This document shows, piece after piece, positions 21,086-32,180 of a DNA stretch of 64,000 nt (its first letter is position 1; every line of letters begins with the position of its first letter). The notes under the pieces are model-generated. The model saw nothing but the letters and a program-made list of their open reading frames with translations. It did no database searches and was not told the origin of the DNA. Origin of the DNA: Mauremys mutica (Eukaryota > Chordata > Testudines > Geoemydidae); assembly GCF_020497125.1 (NCBI RefSeq), contig NC_059082.1, positions 31,642,965 through 31,706,964 on the forward strand, written 5' to 3'. The translations under genes were made by a program, and so were the position numbers.

Positions 21086-21560
21086 TTAACACCTATTTCA
21101 AAAGACCATTCAAAGTGAAGTGGCTCGTTAAAACCTCTCTCGCCATAGGAGAAAAAAAAAAGCTGAGGGGAGGGGAGATTAGTAGGTTATAGATTGTTAT
21201 AAGCCATAAATCCAGTGTCTCTAATCACTCCATGATTATTAGTGTCTAGAAACATTATAAATGTAAGCCCCCAGGTTTGTCTTTTAAGGTGTTGTGCAGG
21301 CTGCCTCTGAGGATGCAAACTGACAGATATATAGAGTGATCACTTTGTGAAAAGCATTCACCCACAGGTGATACGATGTTTTTGTCTTTTATCCTTTTTC
21401 TGTGCGAGTTCATTCAAGAGCGTGGTGATTGTCTTGTTTCACGCACATAACTGTTACTGGGACATTTAGTGCACTGAATGAGGTACACCACATATTATAG
21501 GCATATGTAGGACCCATAGATCTTGAAAGGTATGTTGTGAGAGGCGCTGATTATCTACAG
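21086..21560 (-). mobile_element. Penelope-like element, GIY-YIG end, decayed
   Basis: The reverse strand encodes, with stops, VYLIQCTKCPSNSYVRETRQ, the zinc-binding CxxC and GIY-YIG-type start of the endonuclease domain of Penelope-like elements, and further on a remnant of the domain end (FLDTNNHG followed by RDTGFMAYNN, the FxTxxxGLN-type motif). The stop and 3' region follow to the left until the MITE at about 21085, and the end of the 3' repeat is at 12405-12513. So this one copy is split by the nest. Confidence 0.7.
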
Positions 21561-21563
21561 TAG

Positions 21564-21825
21564 TGATACTCAGACCGAGGCTCAGGAGCTGCAAGTGGCT
21601 CTTTAATGTGTCTCCTGTGGCTCTTTGCATCAGATATTAAAATACTGATTTAATTATTAACCAATCTAAGTTATTAACCAATTGTAGAATACTTTGTCAG
21701 TCATTTTACTGTGAGAATTATAGATATAATAGTGAATGAAACAATGAATTCACACTACTTTGTCTCTTTTGGGTAATATTGACTGCTAATTTGGCTCCTG
21801 AACCACAGAGGTCTGAGTATCATTG
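21564..21825. mobile_element. hAT-like MITE
   Basis: The ends are inverted: tgatactcagacc at about 21573 and ggtctgagtatcat near 21808. The shared flank word tctaca lies on both sides, but a clean 8-bp duplication cannot be fixed. The AT-rich interior has no coding capacity. The next stretch, 21826-22800, has no recognisable gene or element. Confidence 0.6.
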
Positions 21826-22802
21826 GTCTACATGTTTTGCATCTGTTGTTCTGGCAGGGTCTGATGCCACTTTGAGTCTGTTACTTATGTTTGTTAAACT
21901 GCATGTCAACAACTTATAATCAATTAGGCCTCACTTACTCCTGAACCAAAGTTATGATAGTAAAAGAGAAGTACTCGACACTGAAGCCTCTTTTAAAATA
22001 GAAGACATATGATTTTAACAGCAGGGAAAGTCCAGATTGCAGAGAAGATTTTTCCCAAGAATGAAGCCCACTACTGAGAGCTCCATTTATAATACTAAAC
22101 AGTACTGGAATCAGTTACTTAAGCAAGATAACACTGGCTGGACACAAGAAGGAGGAGAGGCATAGAGGAAGAAATGGTCCTAGCAACAGGAAGCAAGGTA
22201 TGTAATAAGATTGGTTTTTAAAACAATTTCAGTATAAGAAGGCTTACTTAACCCGTAGGTATTTACAATACCTATGCTTAAAAATGAGCATATTTTAGGT
22301 TAACAAAATGAACATTAACTGCTGATCTTGGAAAAACATATTTTAGTGATTTGATTTCAGCACTAGAAAACATCAAGAGCTATTCATACCTAACAGTACC
22401 ACGTCTGCAACTCTTAATAATACTTCACAGCTGTCTCACTGAATATAAGAATATGTCCATCCTTGTGGCACAAACTGGCAAATTTAATTAAGCTGCAGCA
22501 GCGACAATATGCTGACTCAGATTTGCCAATGTAGGAATGTCAAAAAATTCTAGCAGTTTAAATTGGCTACATTCAGCACAGAATTAAATGGCAGTACTTC
22601 AAGATTATTTCACTGTGCAGTGCTGTCAAAATCCTCATCAGGGTGCATATCAAAATAATCCAACAGGGCCTTTCCATTCATATTTGCAGTTATACTTTAT
22701 TTGAGCTGATGGTTTAAAATTTTCCCCTTCATTTTATGCAATCCACCCTCTTCTCAGCTACAGCTTCCATGGGGAGGGAATAGAAGAGTGGCATCTCAAC
22801 TA

Positions 22803-23822
22803 CCGTATTTATCGGCGTATAACACGCACTTTTTTCCCCTGAAAATAGGGGGCAAATGATGTGTGCGTGTTATACGCCGATATAACCATGTACCCAGGGC
22901 CGGCTCTAGGCTCCCGAGCAGCGCGGCCCTAGCCCCCGTCCCCCCCAGCGGCACGGCCCAAGCCCCCACCCCCCGAGACCCGGCCCGCGGCCCGAGCCCC
23001 CACCCCCCGAGACCCGAGCGGCGCGGGCCCGAGCCCCCACCCCCCGAGACCCGGCCCGCGGCCCGAGCCCCCACCCCCCGAGACGCGCGGCCCAAGCCCC
23101 CTGCACAGGAGTCCCGGCCCGCGGCCCGAGCCCCGTCGCCCCGAGACCCCACCCCCCTAGACCAGAGCGGAGCGGCCCGAGCCCCCACCCCCCGAGACCC
23201 GAGCGGCGCGGCCCGAGCCCCCACCCCCGAGACCCGGCCCGCGGCCCGAGCCCCCACCCCCCGAGACGCGCGGCCCAAGCCCCCACCCCCCGAGACCCCA
23301 CCCCCAGAGACCCGAGCGGCGCGGCCCATGCCCCGCCCCCCCGAGACCCGAGCGTCGCGGCCCGAGCCCCCACCCCCCGAGACCCGGCCCGCGGCCCTAG
23401 CCCCCACCCCCCGAGACCCGGCCCGCGGCCCGAGCCCCCACCCCCCGAGACCCGAGCGGCGCGGCCCAAGCCCCCACCCCCCGAGACCCGGCCCGCGGCC
23501 CGAGCCCCCACCCCCCGAGACCCGAGCGGCGCGGGCCCGAGCCCCCACCCCCCGAGACCCGAGCGGCGCGGGCCCGAGCCCCCCCCGCCCCGACCCGGCT
23601 CACAGCGCAGCAGCCGCATGGCTCCGGAGGGGGCTGAGCTCTTTCCCGCTCAGAGCCACGTGGGGAGGGGGCGGGGCCGCAAACTCCAGGCTCAGGTCAG
23701 CTGCCTCTGCTGGGCCCGGAGCTTTATTTGAAATTTACCGGTAAGTTTTTTTCCTGAAATTTCCCCCTTAAAATGAAGGTGCGTGTTATACGCCTGTGCG
23801 TGTTATACGCCGATAAATACGG
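22803..23822. mobile_element. TA-flanked element with GC-rich minisatellite core
   Basis: The ends CCGTATTTATCGGCGTATAA (left) and its reverse complement (right, ending tttatcgg-type at 23822) are nearly perfect, with ta on both outer sides (22801-22802, 23823-23824). A second copy of the inner motif gcgtgttatacgcc is at 23779-23796. The TA target suggests Tc1/mariner or pogo type. The core is a long GC-rich tandem array. A 293-codon plus frame and a 250-codon minus frame here are repeat artefacts. Confidence 0.8.
22935..23590. repeat. GC-rich minisatellite
   Basis: About 18 variant units of roughly 35-40 bp built from ccccgagacccg(g/a)(c)gcg and gcccgagcccccacc. Two unit types alternate (gacccggcccgcggcc and gacccgagcggcgcgg). 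The G/C strand bias is strong. Confidence 0.9.
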
Positions 23823-24237
23823 TAAATATTATCAAGGGTCCCTATATAGAAATTCACAAATTCCTGGAGTATCTGGAAACGAACAAAATATTTCCCATTT
23901 GGAATGAGTTATTTCTCCAAAGTCCAAACTCCCCTGATCACAGCAATTCTATAAGTCTCATCTCTGTCTCATTCTCTAATACCTCTCCACACACTCCTTC
24001 CTCCACCCCACCCCACCGAATTTGTCTTGGTAGTCATTTTAATAAAATTAAAAATTGGATTTAGGCAAAAAAGAAATTAGGGAACCGCCTGGCTCAAAAG
24101 ACTGCTTACTGCATACAGAGTACCCTATATACTCGTTCATTAGCCCGTTAGTTTATAAGCCGACCCCACAAGATGGATAGGTAAAAATGGCAAAAACTGT
24201 ATGACCCTTTCATAAGCCGACCCTATATTCCAGGCAA

Positions 24238-24546
24238 ACTTTGGCTCCCGGCCTGTCAGGGTAAACCGCTAATGGGCCTGGACATTTTGTTTACCTGGAG
24301 TGTTCGCAGGCACGGAGCCCCTCAGCTACAGTGGCCCCGGTTCTCCGTTCCCAGCCAATGGGAGCTGCGGGAAGTATCGGCCAGCATGTCCCTCGGACCG
24401 CTCTGCTTCCTGCAGCTCCCATTGGCTGGGAACTGCAAACTGCAGCCACTGGGAGCTGAGGGGCTCCGTGCCTGCAGACACTCCAGGTAAACAAAACATC
24501 CCGACCTGCCAATGGCTTACCCTGACGGGCCGGGAGCCAGTTTACC
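24238..24546. repeat. Palindromic subterminal block of the Tigger element, left
   Basis: The arms cggcctgtcagggtaaaccg, tttgtttacctggagtgttc and gcacggagcccctcagct are repeated inverted to 24546. The centre carries gttcccagccaatgggagct and its inverted partner cagctcccattggctgggaa, both with a CCAAT core. The whole block can fold as one hairpin. Confidence 0.8.
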
Positions 24547-24751
24547 GACCCCTGCTATATTTTAAAAACTGGCGTCACAAGAAACATTCAAAAGTTTTGC
24601 TAGAATTATTTTAATGTAATCTAACGAAAAACCTGTTATACTAATAACTGAACAAATGTGTATTCACCTTCGGAATGACAGTCAATGTTTTAAATATCCA
24701 TTTATTGATTTTAAAGTCTCATATTGTTCTAAGGTACTTATTTAAAAAGCC

Positions 24752-26098
24752 TTAAAATCCTTCAAAGTCCGAATAAGTCTCTGATTCACCAAACAGTTCA
24801 TTAAATTCTGCTTCAGTCACAGCTGCACTTGCTTTGTCATTAGAGTTGGCAGTGTCATCTTCAGACTCCGATCCCTTCTCATCATCAGCCTCTGTTGTGT
24901 CATCATCAAATATGGCATCGTCTTCCGACCCATCGAGTCCATTGCTGATACAGCATTTCTGAAATGATTTTTCTATCCCTTCCGAGGGAATGGACTCCCA
25001 CGCGTCCTTGACGCACTGGGCGACCAGACAGATTTCAGGCTTCATAAGATTCCCACCTTTTGTCAACTTCACCATGCCTGAGCACATCCATTCAGACCAC
25101 ATTTTGCATAGCCTGTCTTTAAAGAATTTGTTCTGGTAGACATCAAGCAGTTGTAGAACAGAAGTTAAGCCTCCTGGTATTACAGCCAAAGTTGTTTTCA
25201 TTTTTTTGGCCACATTTTTCACCTCATCCGTCTTGTGTGCCCTGAACATGGCTCAAACAGCATAGCAGGTTTCTTGAAAAGTGCTCCTGGTCTCTTATTC
25301 CACACTTTTCCCAGCCATTCAATAGTCCCACTTTCATCCATCCATCCCTTTTCCTGTGTACGTACAATGACACCAGAAGGAAATTTCATGTTTTTAGGCA
25401 AGGTTTTTCTTTTAAAAACAACAACAGAAGGGAGCTTTGATCCATTGGCCAAACATGATAAAACCATCATAAAATGGATTTTTTCACGGCCAGTGGTTTT
25501 AATTAAAACTGTTTTTTCACTAACACCGGTTACCGTTGTGTTACTCGAGAGATCGAATGTCATTGGTGTTTCGTCCATATTTCCTATTTGTGACAGCTCA
25601 AATGCACATTCCTTTCGATGTTTTATAATAAGCCTTTGGAAAGATTAAATTTTTTCTTCCACATCTCTCGGCAGCTTTTGCGCTGTCTTTGTTTGCTGAT
25701 GAAGACACAGACCATGACAGTTCATGAAGCAAGTACACCAACCCGCTGATGCGACAAACACTGACCGCTTTACTGACTTGTATGTCATCTTTCGACACTT
25801 GCAGAGCATGCAGACGAATTCCAGTTCTAATGACAACGTACCCATTTTGTAGACATTCAACAACCCAATCACTGAGATCTTTTTCCAGCTCAAGAAATGA
25901 AGTGCACCTCGTTGGACATTTTTTCTTGCTTCTTGGCATGTCTTTTAGTGTTGTTTTATTTTTTCGCCATTCTCTTACTTGCTTCTCATTGATACAGAAG
26001 TCATGAGCAATGGCACAATTATTCTTTGCTTCTGCATATTCAACGAGTTTAAACGCTGCGTGATAAGCAGACCATTTTCTTCTGATTTCACCGTTCAT
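24752..26098 (-). pseudogene. pogo/Tigger transposase, frameshifted
   Basis: The N-terminal part (25598-26098) reads RRKWSAYHAAFKLVEYAEAK, INEKQVREWRKNK, then LEKDLSDWVVECLQNGYVV: a psq-type helix-turn-helix followed by a CENP-B-type DNA-binding domain. A frame change near 25790 leads to the DDE part: NMDETPMTFDLSSN (first catalytic Asp) at about 25570. The second catalytic site, expected as a D before FRAHKTDEV, is destroyed by another frame break near 25250. The last part has PGGLTSVLQLLDVYQNKFFK (the PLD-type motif) and an acidic C-terminus. At least two frameshifts make it inactive. Confidence 0.88.
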
Positions 26099-26871
26099 TT
26101 TAAATAGTAATATGAAAATCTTAGAAAATAATAATTTAGTTATAGATTTTGTAGGACTTTATATAGGAATGTCATCTGCTTTTTCACCGACAAATTATTA
26201 TTGTTCTTTGTTTATTTCAAAGCAGCCCTATAGATGTGGTGATAACAGGCTATTTAAATTTTATTATTGATTCCATCTAATCTGCGCATTATATTTTTAG
26301 ATTGGCTCGAGACTTACGAGGTCCAATGGTAGAAATGCATGAAGAGATCAAATTACACAGTAGCGGACTGACACCAGTGCCATAGTACTATCGTTCATTG
26401 TATTTTTCTGATTGGCTTGTAGGGTGTAGCATTTTGTGAAATGCATGGGTCAAAAGTCATGCAGATCTGCAGCACTGCTCTTTTAGCATTCATTTCAAGC
26501 CAATCTAGTCCATTTAACAAAGCCTTTGCATCTTTAAAAGGCTGCAGTATTGACATCAATAAATTATTTTACAATCAATATAAGTACGCACTATAAAAAT
26601 AATTATAATATAGTCCTCTAGTAGAACAATACTAAGAAAATTGAACTTTAGGGAAGCAAGTGTTTTTAAGTGCTTTGTTTACATGGACATGAACTAAGAA
26701 AATTGTATAATCGATATCCATACGTTTTATTTATATTAAAACTTATTTTATCTCAATTATAACATAATATACAATTTAAGTAAAAAAAAAAAGATTTTAG
26801 CACATTTTTAAAGAAGCGAATCCAGAATTTACCTTCCATCATCAGCGATCTCCAAAGGGCTCGGCAAATTT

Positions 26872-27125
26872 TGGATCCCGGCCCATCAGGGTAAGCCGCT
26901 GGCGGGTCGGGATGTTTTGTTTACCTGGAGAATTCGCAGGCATGGAGTCCCTCAGCTCCCGGTGGCCACGGTTTGCCGTTCCCAGACAATGGGAACTGTG
27001 GAAAGTGGTGCAGGCTGAGGGATGTGCTGGCCGCCACTTCCTGCGGCTCCCACTGGCTGGGAACGGCAGCCACTGGGAGTTGAGGGGCTCTGTGCCTGCA
27101 AATGCTCCAGGTAAACAAAACAACA
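26872..27125. repeat. Palindromic subterminal block of the Tigger element, right
   Basis: Inverted arms built from cccatcagggtaagccgctg, gttttgtttacctggag and ctcagctcc, with a centre holding gttcccagacaatgggaact and cggctcccactggctgggaa. It is the counterpart of the left block but shorter and diverged. Confidence 0.75.
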
Positions 27126-28035
27126 GTGTATTAGATATTCAATACAATAACTCAATAGCGCTTAAAATCGTCAAATTTTGGTGTAGAACCATTGATAAGC
27201 CAACCCCCGCTCTTTGATGCTTCGCTTTTTTACCAAAAACTTCAGCTTATGAACGAGTATATATGGTATTTCACTGGCAGTCAGTGCTGAATTTCATCAA
27301 GATCTTGGGAAATGCAAGCACTTCCTACAGGATGGTTCTATCTGCCTATGTGACAGGTAGCATCAGTCCAAGTCCTACTGGGCAGAGACACAGCACAATG
27401 TAGCGACAGGTCAAGGACTGACTAGGACAACTATACTCCACAAAAGTCACTTCAGGAAGGGAAACCTGATCTCAGGTCTTGACATATATATGTAAACGAA
27501 GAAACTGATTTACAAATGGTTGGTTTACTATCTATTGAGCTGAAATATTTAAACTATACATATTACTGTAATTATTTGGTTTCTGAAACACATTCAGTTG
27601 TTTTAAAAAATATATTACTTATTCTATAAAAAATATAAAAAAGTGTCAGAAGGCAGAGAAATGGATTAAAAAGCAGTGTGTATACTCAGTTTACTGAAAA
27701 GAGAGTAGATTGTCACATTGCCTTAACGTACTAAACACCTCTCAAAACACTGTGACCTCAAATCTGTATTCTCTTCATTTGGAATCCAGTGCTCTGACAT
27801 ATAGCACGAAAACTCCCTTAAGCCTTACAAATGCTAGTCCTACTTTCAACAAGTATTAGCAAAATAACAAGAAGAAACACAAGTTGCGGAATTAACAGCA
27901 TGTGTGCCAATATCATTGCTGCTTTTTATTGCAACCCATTTTTCTGCTAAATGTAGTTTGTTTAGCCTAGCTGCTCTTTAAGATAGTGACCTTGCCTATA
28001 AAGCCCCTATCATACTGCTGGATCTATGTAAATAG

Positions 28036-29316
28036 GCATAAGAATGGCCATACTGGGTCAGACCTAAGGTCCATTTTGCCCAGTATCCTGTCTTCCGACA
28101 GTGCCCAATGCCAGGTGCCCCAGAGGAAATGAACAGAACAGGTAATCATCAAGTGATCCATCTCCTGTTGTCCACTCCCAGCTTCTGGCAAACAGGCTAG
28201 GGACACCATCCCTGCCCATCCTGGGTAATAGTCACTGATGGACCTATCCTCTATGACTTTATCTAGTTCTTTTCTGAACCCTGTTATAGTCTTGGTCTTC
28301 ACAACATCCTCTGGCAAAATACTTCCTTTTGTTTATTTTAAACCTGCTGCCTATTAATTTCATTTGGTGACCCCCAGTTCTTGTGTTGTGAGGAGTAAGT
28401 AACACTTCCTTATTTACTTTCTCCACACCAGTCATGATTTTATAGACCTCTATCATATCCCCCCTCTTAGTGATCTCTTTTGCAAGCTGAAAAGTCCCAG
28501 TTTTATTAATATCTCCTCATACAGCAGCCGTTCCATACCCCTAATCATTTTTGTTGCCCTTTTCTGAACCTTTTCGAAGTCCAAAATATCTTTTTTTTAA
28601 GATGGGGCGACCACATCGGCACGCAGTGTTCAAGATGTGGGTGTACCATGGATTTATATAGAGGCAATAGGATATTTTCTTATTATCCCTTTCTTAATGA
28701 TTCCCAACATTCTGTTTGCTTTTTTTGATTTCCACTGCACACTGAATGGGTGTTCTCAGAGAACTATCCACAATAATTCCAAGATCTCTTTCTTAAGTGG
28801 TAACAGCTAATTTAGACCCCCATCATTTTATATGTATAGTTGGGATTATGTTTCCCAATGTTCACTACTTTGCATTTAGCAACACTGAATTTAATCTGCC
28901 ATTTTGTTGCCCAGTCACCCAGTTTTGACAGGTCCTTTTGTAGCTCTTCACAGTCTGCTTGGGACTTAACTATCTTGAGTAGTTTTGTATCATCTGCAAA
29001 TTTTGCCACCACATTGTTTACCCCTTTTTCCAGATCATTTATGAATATGTTGAATAGGACCAGTACAGATCCCTGGGGAACACCACTATTTACTTCTCTC
29101 CATTCTGAAAAATGACCATTTATTCCTACCCTTTGTTTCCTATTTTTTAACCAGTTACCAATCCATGAAAGGATGTTCCCTCTTAGGCCACGACAGCTTA
29201 CTTGCCGAAGAGCCTTTGGTGAGGGACCTAGTCAAAGGCTTTCTGAAAATCTAACTACACTATATCCACTGAACCCCACTCCCTTACCCACATGCTTGTT
29301 GACCCCCTCAAAGAAT
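28036..29316 (-). mobile_element. CR1 LINE, 5'-truncated, with reverse transcriptase relic
   Basis: Reverse-strand coding with FADDTKLLKIV, the catalytic box of the reverse transcriptase, then KDLSKLGDWATKWQIKFSVA and KCKVVNIGKHN (28812-29012). The 3' part runs to the left and ends near 28036 with aagaatggccatactgggtc in plus reading, a common CR1 3' untranslated motif. Stops and gaps break the frame. A 5' truncation at about 29316 is typical of target-primed insertion. Confidence 0.85.
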
Positions 29317-29780
29317 TATTTGAGACATGAATAGACAGAAGACATAGAAATGGATTTAAAAGACATGAATACATGGGATTCTAACTCAGACAACATCACC
29401 AGCATTCTCCAAATGAGAAAGATGGAGAGTCAGGGATTGGGACACAGCCAGCCTCACCAAATATATCATGCTAGAGGAAGCAGGATCTTTGGAAGTTGCC
29501 AGTGAAAGGAGTTTTGCTTAAGTTTTTCTTCTTTGGTATCAGTGAGGAAGCAGAGTATCAGACCATTACCCAAGGCCCCAGGAGGTCTCCTGCTTTACGA
29601 GGTCCCAAGAAAGAGGACAGAGACCAGTGCATATCTGTCAAATGAATGTTGGGTAACATGTTGGGTAACAAAGGTTTTTTTTCCTTGCTGTTTTGTTTTT
29701 CAATTGAAATAAGAGGAAAAAAAGCATGTTTTGAAAGGAAGCAGGGAGAATACTCACAACAGCTGAAAGAAAATACATAC

Positions 29781-29885
29781 TTGTTTGACAAAATCCACAG
29801 TTCAGAGAGGGTTGGAGACAAGGAATATTTTTCATAAATGTCTCGTGAGAAAAATACTTCAACGCCATTTTTTGGTGAAACATTC
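29781..29885 (-). CDS. ICE2: ICE2 coding exon 2
   Basis: 105 nt. It completes the TGG tryptophan codon begun in exon 1, then reads NVSPKNGVEVFFSRDIYEKY and ends SELWILSNK. The acceptor AG is at 29886-29887 after an A-rich then T-rich tract and the donor is GTATGT just below 29781. The SPKNG-x-FFSR core is recognisable from human ICE2. Longer frames seen here in other phases run into intron and are not coding. Confidence 0.93.
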
Positions 29886-31219
29886 CTGTTTAAAAAAAAA
29901 AAAAAAAAGAGACAACATGTACTTGCAATTCAATCACACAAAACACAACACTGACTATATGGTTACTGACACCAACTTAAGGACAATATCTGAGTGACAA
30001 AACTCAGAATTTGAAAAATGATTCTCTGAATCACTAAGAAATAAGGTATATAATTCTGTGTGAAAAGGGGGAGAATGTTATCTATAATGTTCACACTCTC
30101 CTCCTCAGACAGATATAGCTAACCCAATGTTTCATTTCAACATTAAAATGAACTTGTTCCTCACTATTCAAAAGAAAGTTTACAGATAGGATGGGGTAAA
30201 TTTCTAGAGCTGGTCTGAGAAAATTTATGGAGCCATATTTTGTTGGAATATTGTGATTCAAATCGAAACACTTCACTATGCTGGGTCAATTTTGCTGGAA
30301 AATAATATAGAAAAAAAGTTTTGACAATGCTGAATCTTCCTGCACTGTTGAATAGCCACTGCAAGCTGCAGTGCGGCAGCATGTCAGAGGAACCCAGTCC
30401 CCACAACACACCCACTGGTGACAGTCATTGCTCTGTGTCCCCACACTGTACATTTATAAAGTACTTTAGGATTCTTCTGAATAAAAGTAATGCAAATAAT
30501 TATAATTTCTTCCTCTCTCCTCAACTACCTGCTAAATAACCATACTGCATCAAGGGTAATTACAATCCACCTACTTAAAATATGTCTGGTAATCTCAACC
30601 AGATAGGTTATTTTTTTCAATTTTTGTCCTAAACTTCTTGTCCTACTGTGTAGTGTTGGTCGGACATATTAAACACATCCTATTTTTCATCTCAGTGGTA
30701 GATGTATTTCATTAGTGGTTTCTTCATGAAACATAAAATTTGTCATTCTCTAAAATAAGCATTTGTAGGTATGGGCCTTGGTCTTGCAAAGGCTTATGAA
30801 TATGCTTACAGTTAAGCACTTGCACAAGTCTTTGCAGTATCAAGGCTGTAAAATGTTAGCTCGTTAGGGAAAGAATATCATTTTATTTATCTGCAAATAA
30901 ATCTGGCACATCTATGTGTTGTATTAATAAATGACAATTTAAAACGTTATATAAAATTACTATAGAGGCATTAGTATTGCAGCATTAGTTCAATTAACTG
31001 CTGACCAAACCCCTTCCCTATGTGAAAGATGCGGGTGGAATGAAGAAGAGAAAGACAAAGATATTATTTTTAATATGTGACCCCAGATGTGTCCAGCACT
31101 ATCACAGATCGGGAATGATGTAGGTATTGCCTGAAGCAGAGTCTCTGAATTGACTAGCTCCCAGTCCCATCCCTTGCTAGATTGCACTGCTGTGTCCATA
31201 GACTCCCCCGCCCCAGATG

Positions 31220-32180
31220 TCCCAAGGGAGAGAGTTATCGCACAGACAGGGTGCTGGCGTTTTGACTACGGCATTACCTGCTCCGCATTGGCGCTTTTCA
31301 GTTATTAATGGTTTCATTTGTATTTGTCGGCGATCGCTGGGACAACAACGAGGCAGGGCACCAGACTTTAATCAGTTCTTATCCAGCGAGGCCGGGGGTC
31401 AGAGCACGCGGTGGTTCCAGCGATCGCCTCTGCCCCGTTCACACCAGCGGGCCAAGTGCGGGGGGCCCCGAGCACCTGGGCCAGTGGGGAAGGCGATGTG
31501 GAGGCAGCGAGTGGGGAACCTCCGAGGCTACAGCGATGGCGCGTTGGTTACACGAGCTCAGCGGCAAGGGGCTGGGAGACACCGGGTGGCTCGCGGAGAC
31601 TCTGAGCTACGGTGCGGCGGCCTGTCAGAGGGGCCCGCCCCCCTTCCCACGCGCTGGGGACAGTGCCCCCGCTCCGCGCACAGCACCGCGCCGGGGAGAC
31701 CCGACTTCAGCAGGGCCTGAGCCCCCCCCACCAAAGCCACATACTCACCAGGTGAGCCGCGTCTCACCGGCCTCCATCTTGGCCGCGCTACTCCCCTCCT
31801 CCCGGCAACGGCAAACTGCCCATTCCACGACCCCAGCCCCCAGTCCCGGCCTCCCTCAGTGCGCTACCCGATCAGCACCTCGGAGCGCGCACAGCGCGGG
31901 CTCACGTGGGTAAGGCAGCCAATCAGAGCAGCAACTGCAGCTGCCTAAGCGGCCATCTTTGGTGTGGGCAGAGCGAGTGGTGCCTACATTGTGGGCCCGG
32001 GCAGAGAATCCCACCCCCTTCCCTCAGGGGACGCTGCGGGGCGGGGATTCGCGGGAGGGAGTTCCCGCCCCGAGCCGCCCGGCCCGGCCGGGAGACAGAG
32101 CAGGGTCGGATCTGAGGTGGGCTCCGGACCAACTTGCTTAGCAGCAGCGTGGCCAAGTCTGGGCTTCTTGTTTATTTAAA
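31220..32180. promoter_or_regulatory. ICE2: CpG island promoter of ICE2
   Basis: A CpG-dense block stands out from AT-rich surroundings and contains the ICE2 first exon. On the upstream side are a CACGTG E-box (31903-31908), a CCAAT box (about 31919-31923, agccaatcag), GCGC-rich NRF1-like words (aggcgcgcacagcgcg-type near 31884-31898) and a YY1-like word ggccatcttt (31951-31960). No TATA box is seen. This is the look of a housekeeping promoter. Frames through the island (up to 201 codons) have no recognisable domain. Confidence 0.8.
31749..31777 (-). CDS. ICE2: ICE2 coding exon 1 (start codon)
   Basis: The ATG at 31777-31775 in context gccaagATGg gives MEAGETRLT plus two bases of a tryptophan codon, then donor GTGAGT. 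The join with exon 2 yields LTWNVSPKNG, matching human LNWDISPKNG at the same place, which confirms both the start exon and the phase. Only 29 coding nt. A 5' untranslated stretch must precede it in the CpG island, but its start is not visible from sequence. Confidence 0.88.

Larger units (their letters stand above)
24123..27266. mobile_element. pogo/Tigger DNA transposon, inactive
   Basis: The left end is ccctatatactcgttcatta; the right end, reversed, is ccatatatactcgttcataa, with ta on both outer sides. Just inside each end is a GC-rich palindromic block (24238-24546 and 26872-27125) related to each other. The transposase is on the minus strand. About 3.1 kb, within normal size for the group. 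The stretch 26099-26870 is AT-rich noncoding. Confidence 0.85.
1..31777 (-). other. ICE2: ICE2 (NARG2) gene, 5' part, truncated by window edge
   Basis: Gene span from the start codon in the CpG island to the left edge. Seven coding exons (29, 105, 268, 120, 135, 123 and 160 nt) join in frame to about 313 residues, roughly the first third of the protein; the human protein is nearly 1000 residues. The later exons, including the conserved C-terminal NARG2 domain, lie beyond position 1. ICE2 is a nuclear subunit of the little elongation complex (with ICE1, ELL and ZC3H8), which supports transcription of small nuclear RNA genes. Identification rests on several segments I recognise from the family: SPKNG followed by FFSR, PRIPYP, EFLKF, VKKYPEFY, DPNAEKL, SQSLFTLLNNHG and YKEQWEIPV. 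RORA lies upstream in the same orientation, as in human. Introns are 1.7 to 18.5 kb and carry most of the repeats of the left half. Confidence 0.93.

Noticed and set aside
22863..23744. 293-codon plus-strand frame, and 250- and 237-codon minus-strand frames over the same area
   Set aside because: All follow from the GC-rich minisatellite, whose units lack stops in several phases. The peptides are monotonous P/R/G repeats with no domain.
31217..31913. Frames of 167 and 201 codons in the CpG island, a possible divergent gene
   Set aside because: No family likeness, no splice structure, and they overlap the ICE2 promoter and start; CpG islands give such frames by composition.
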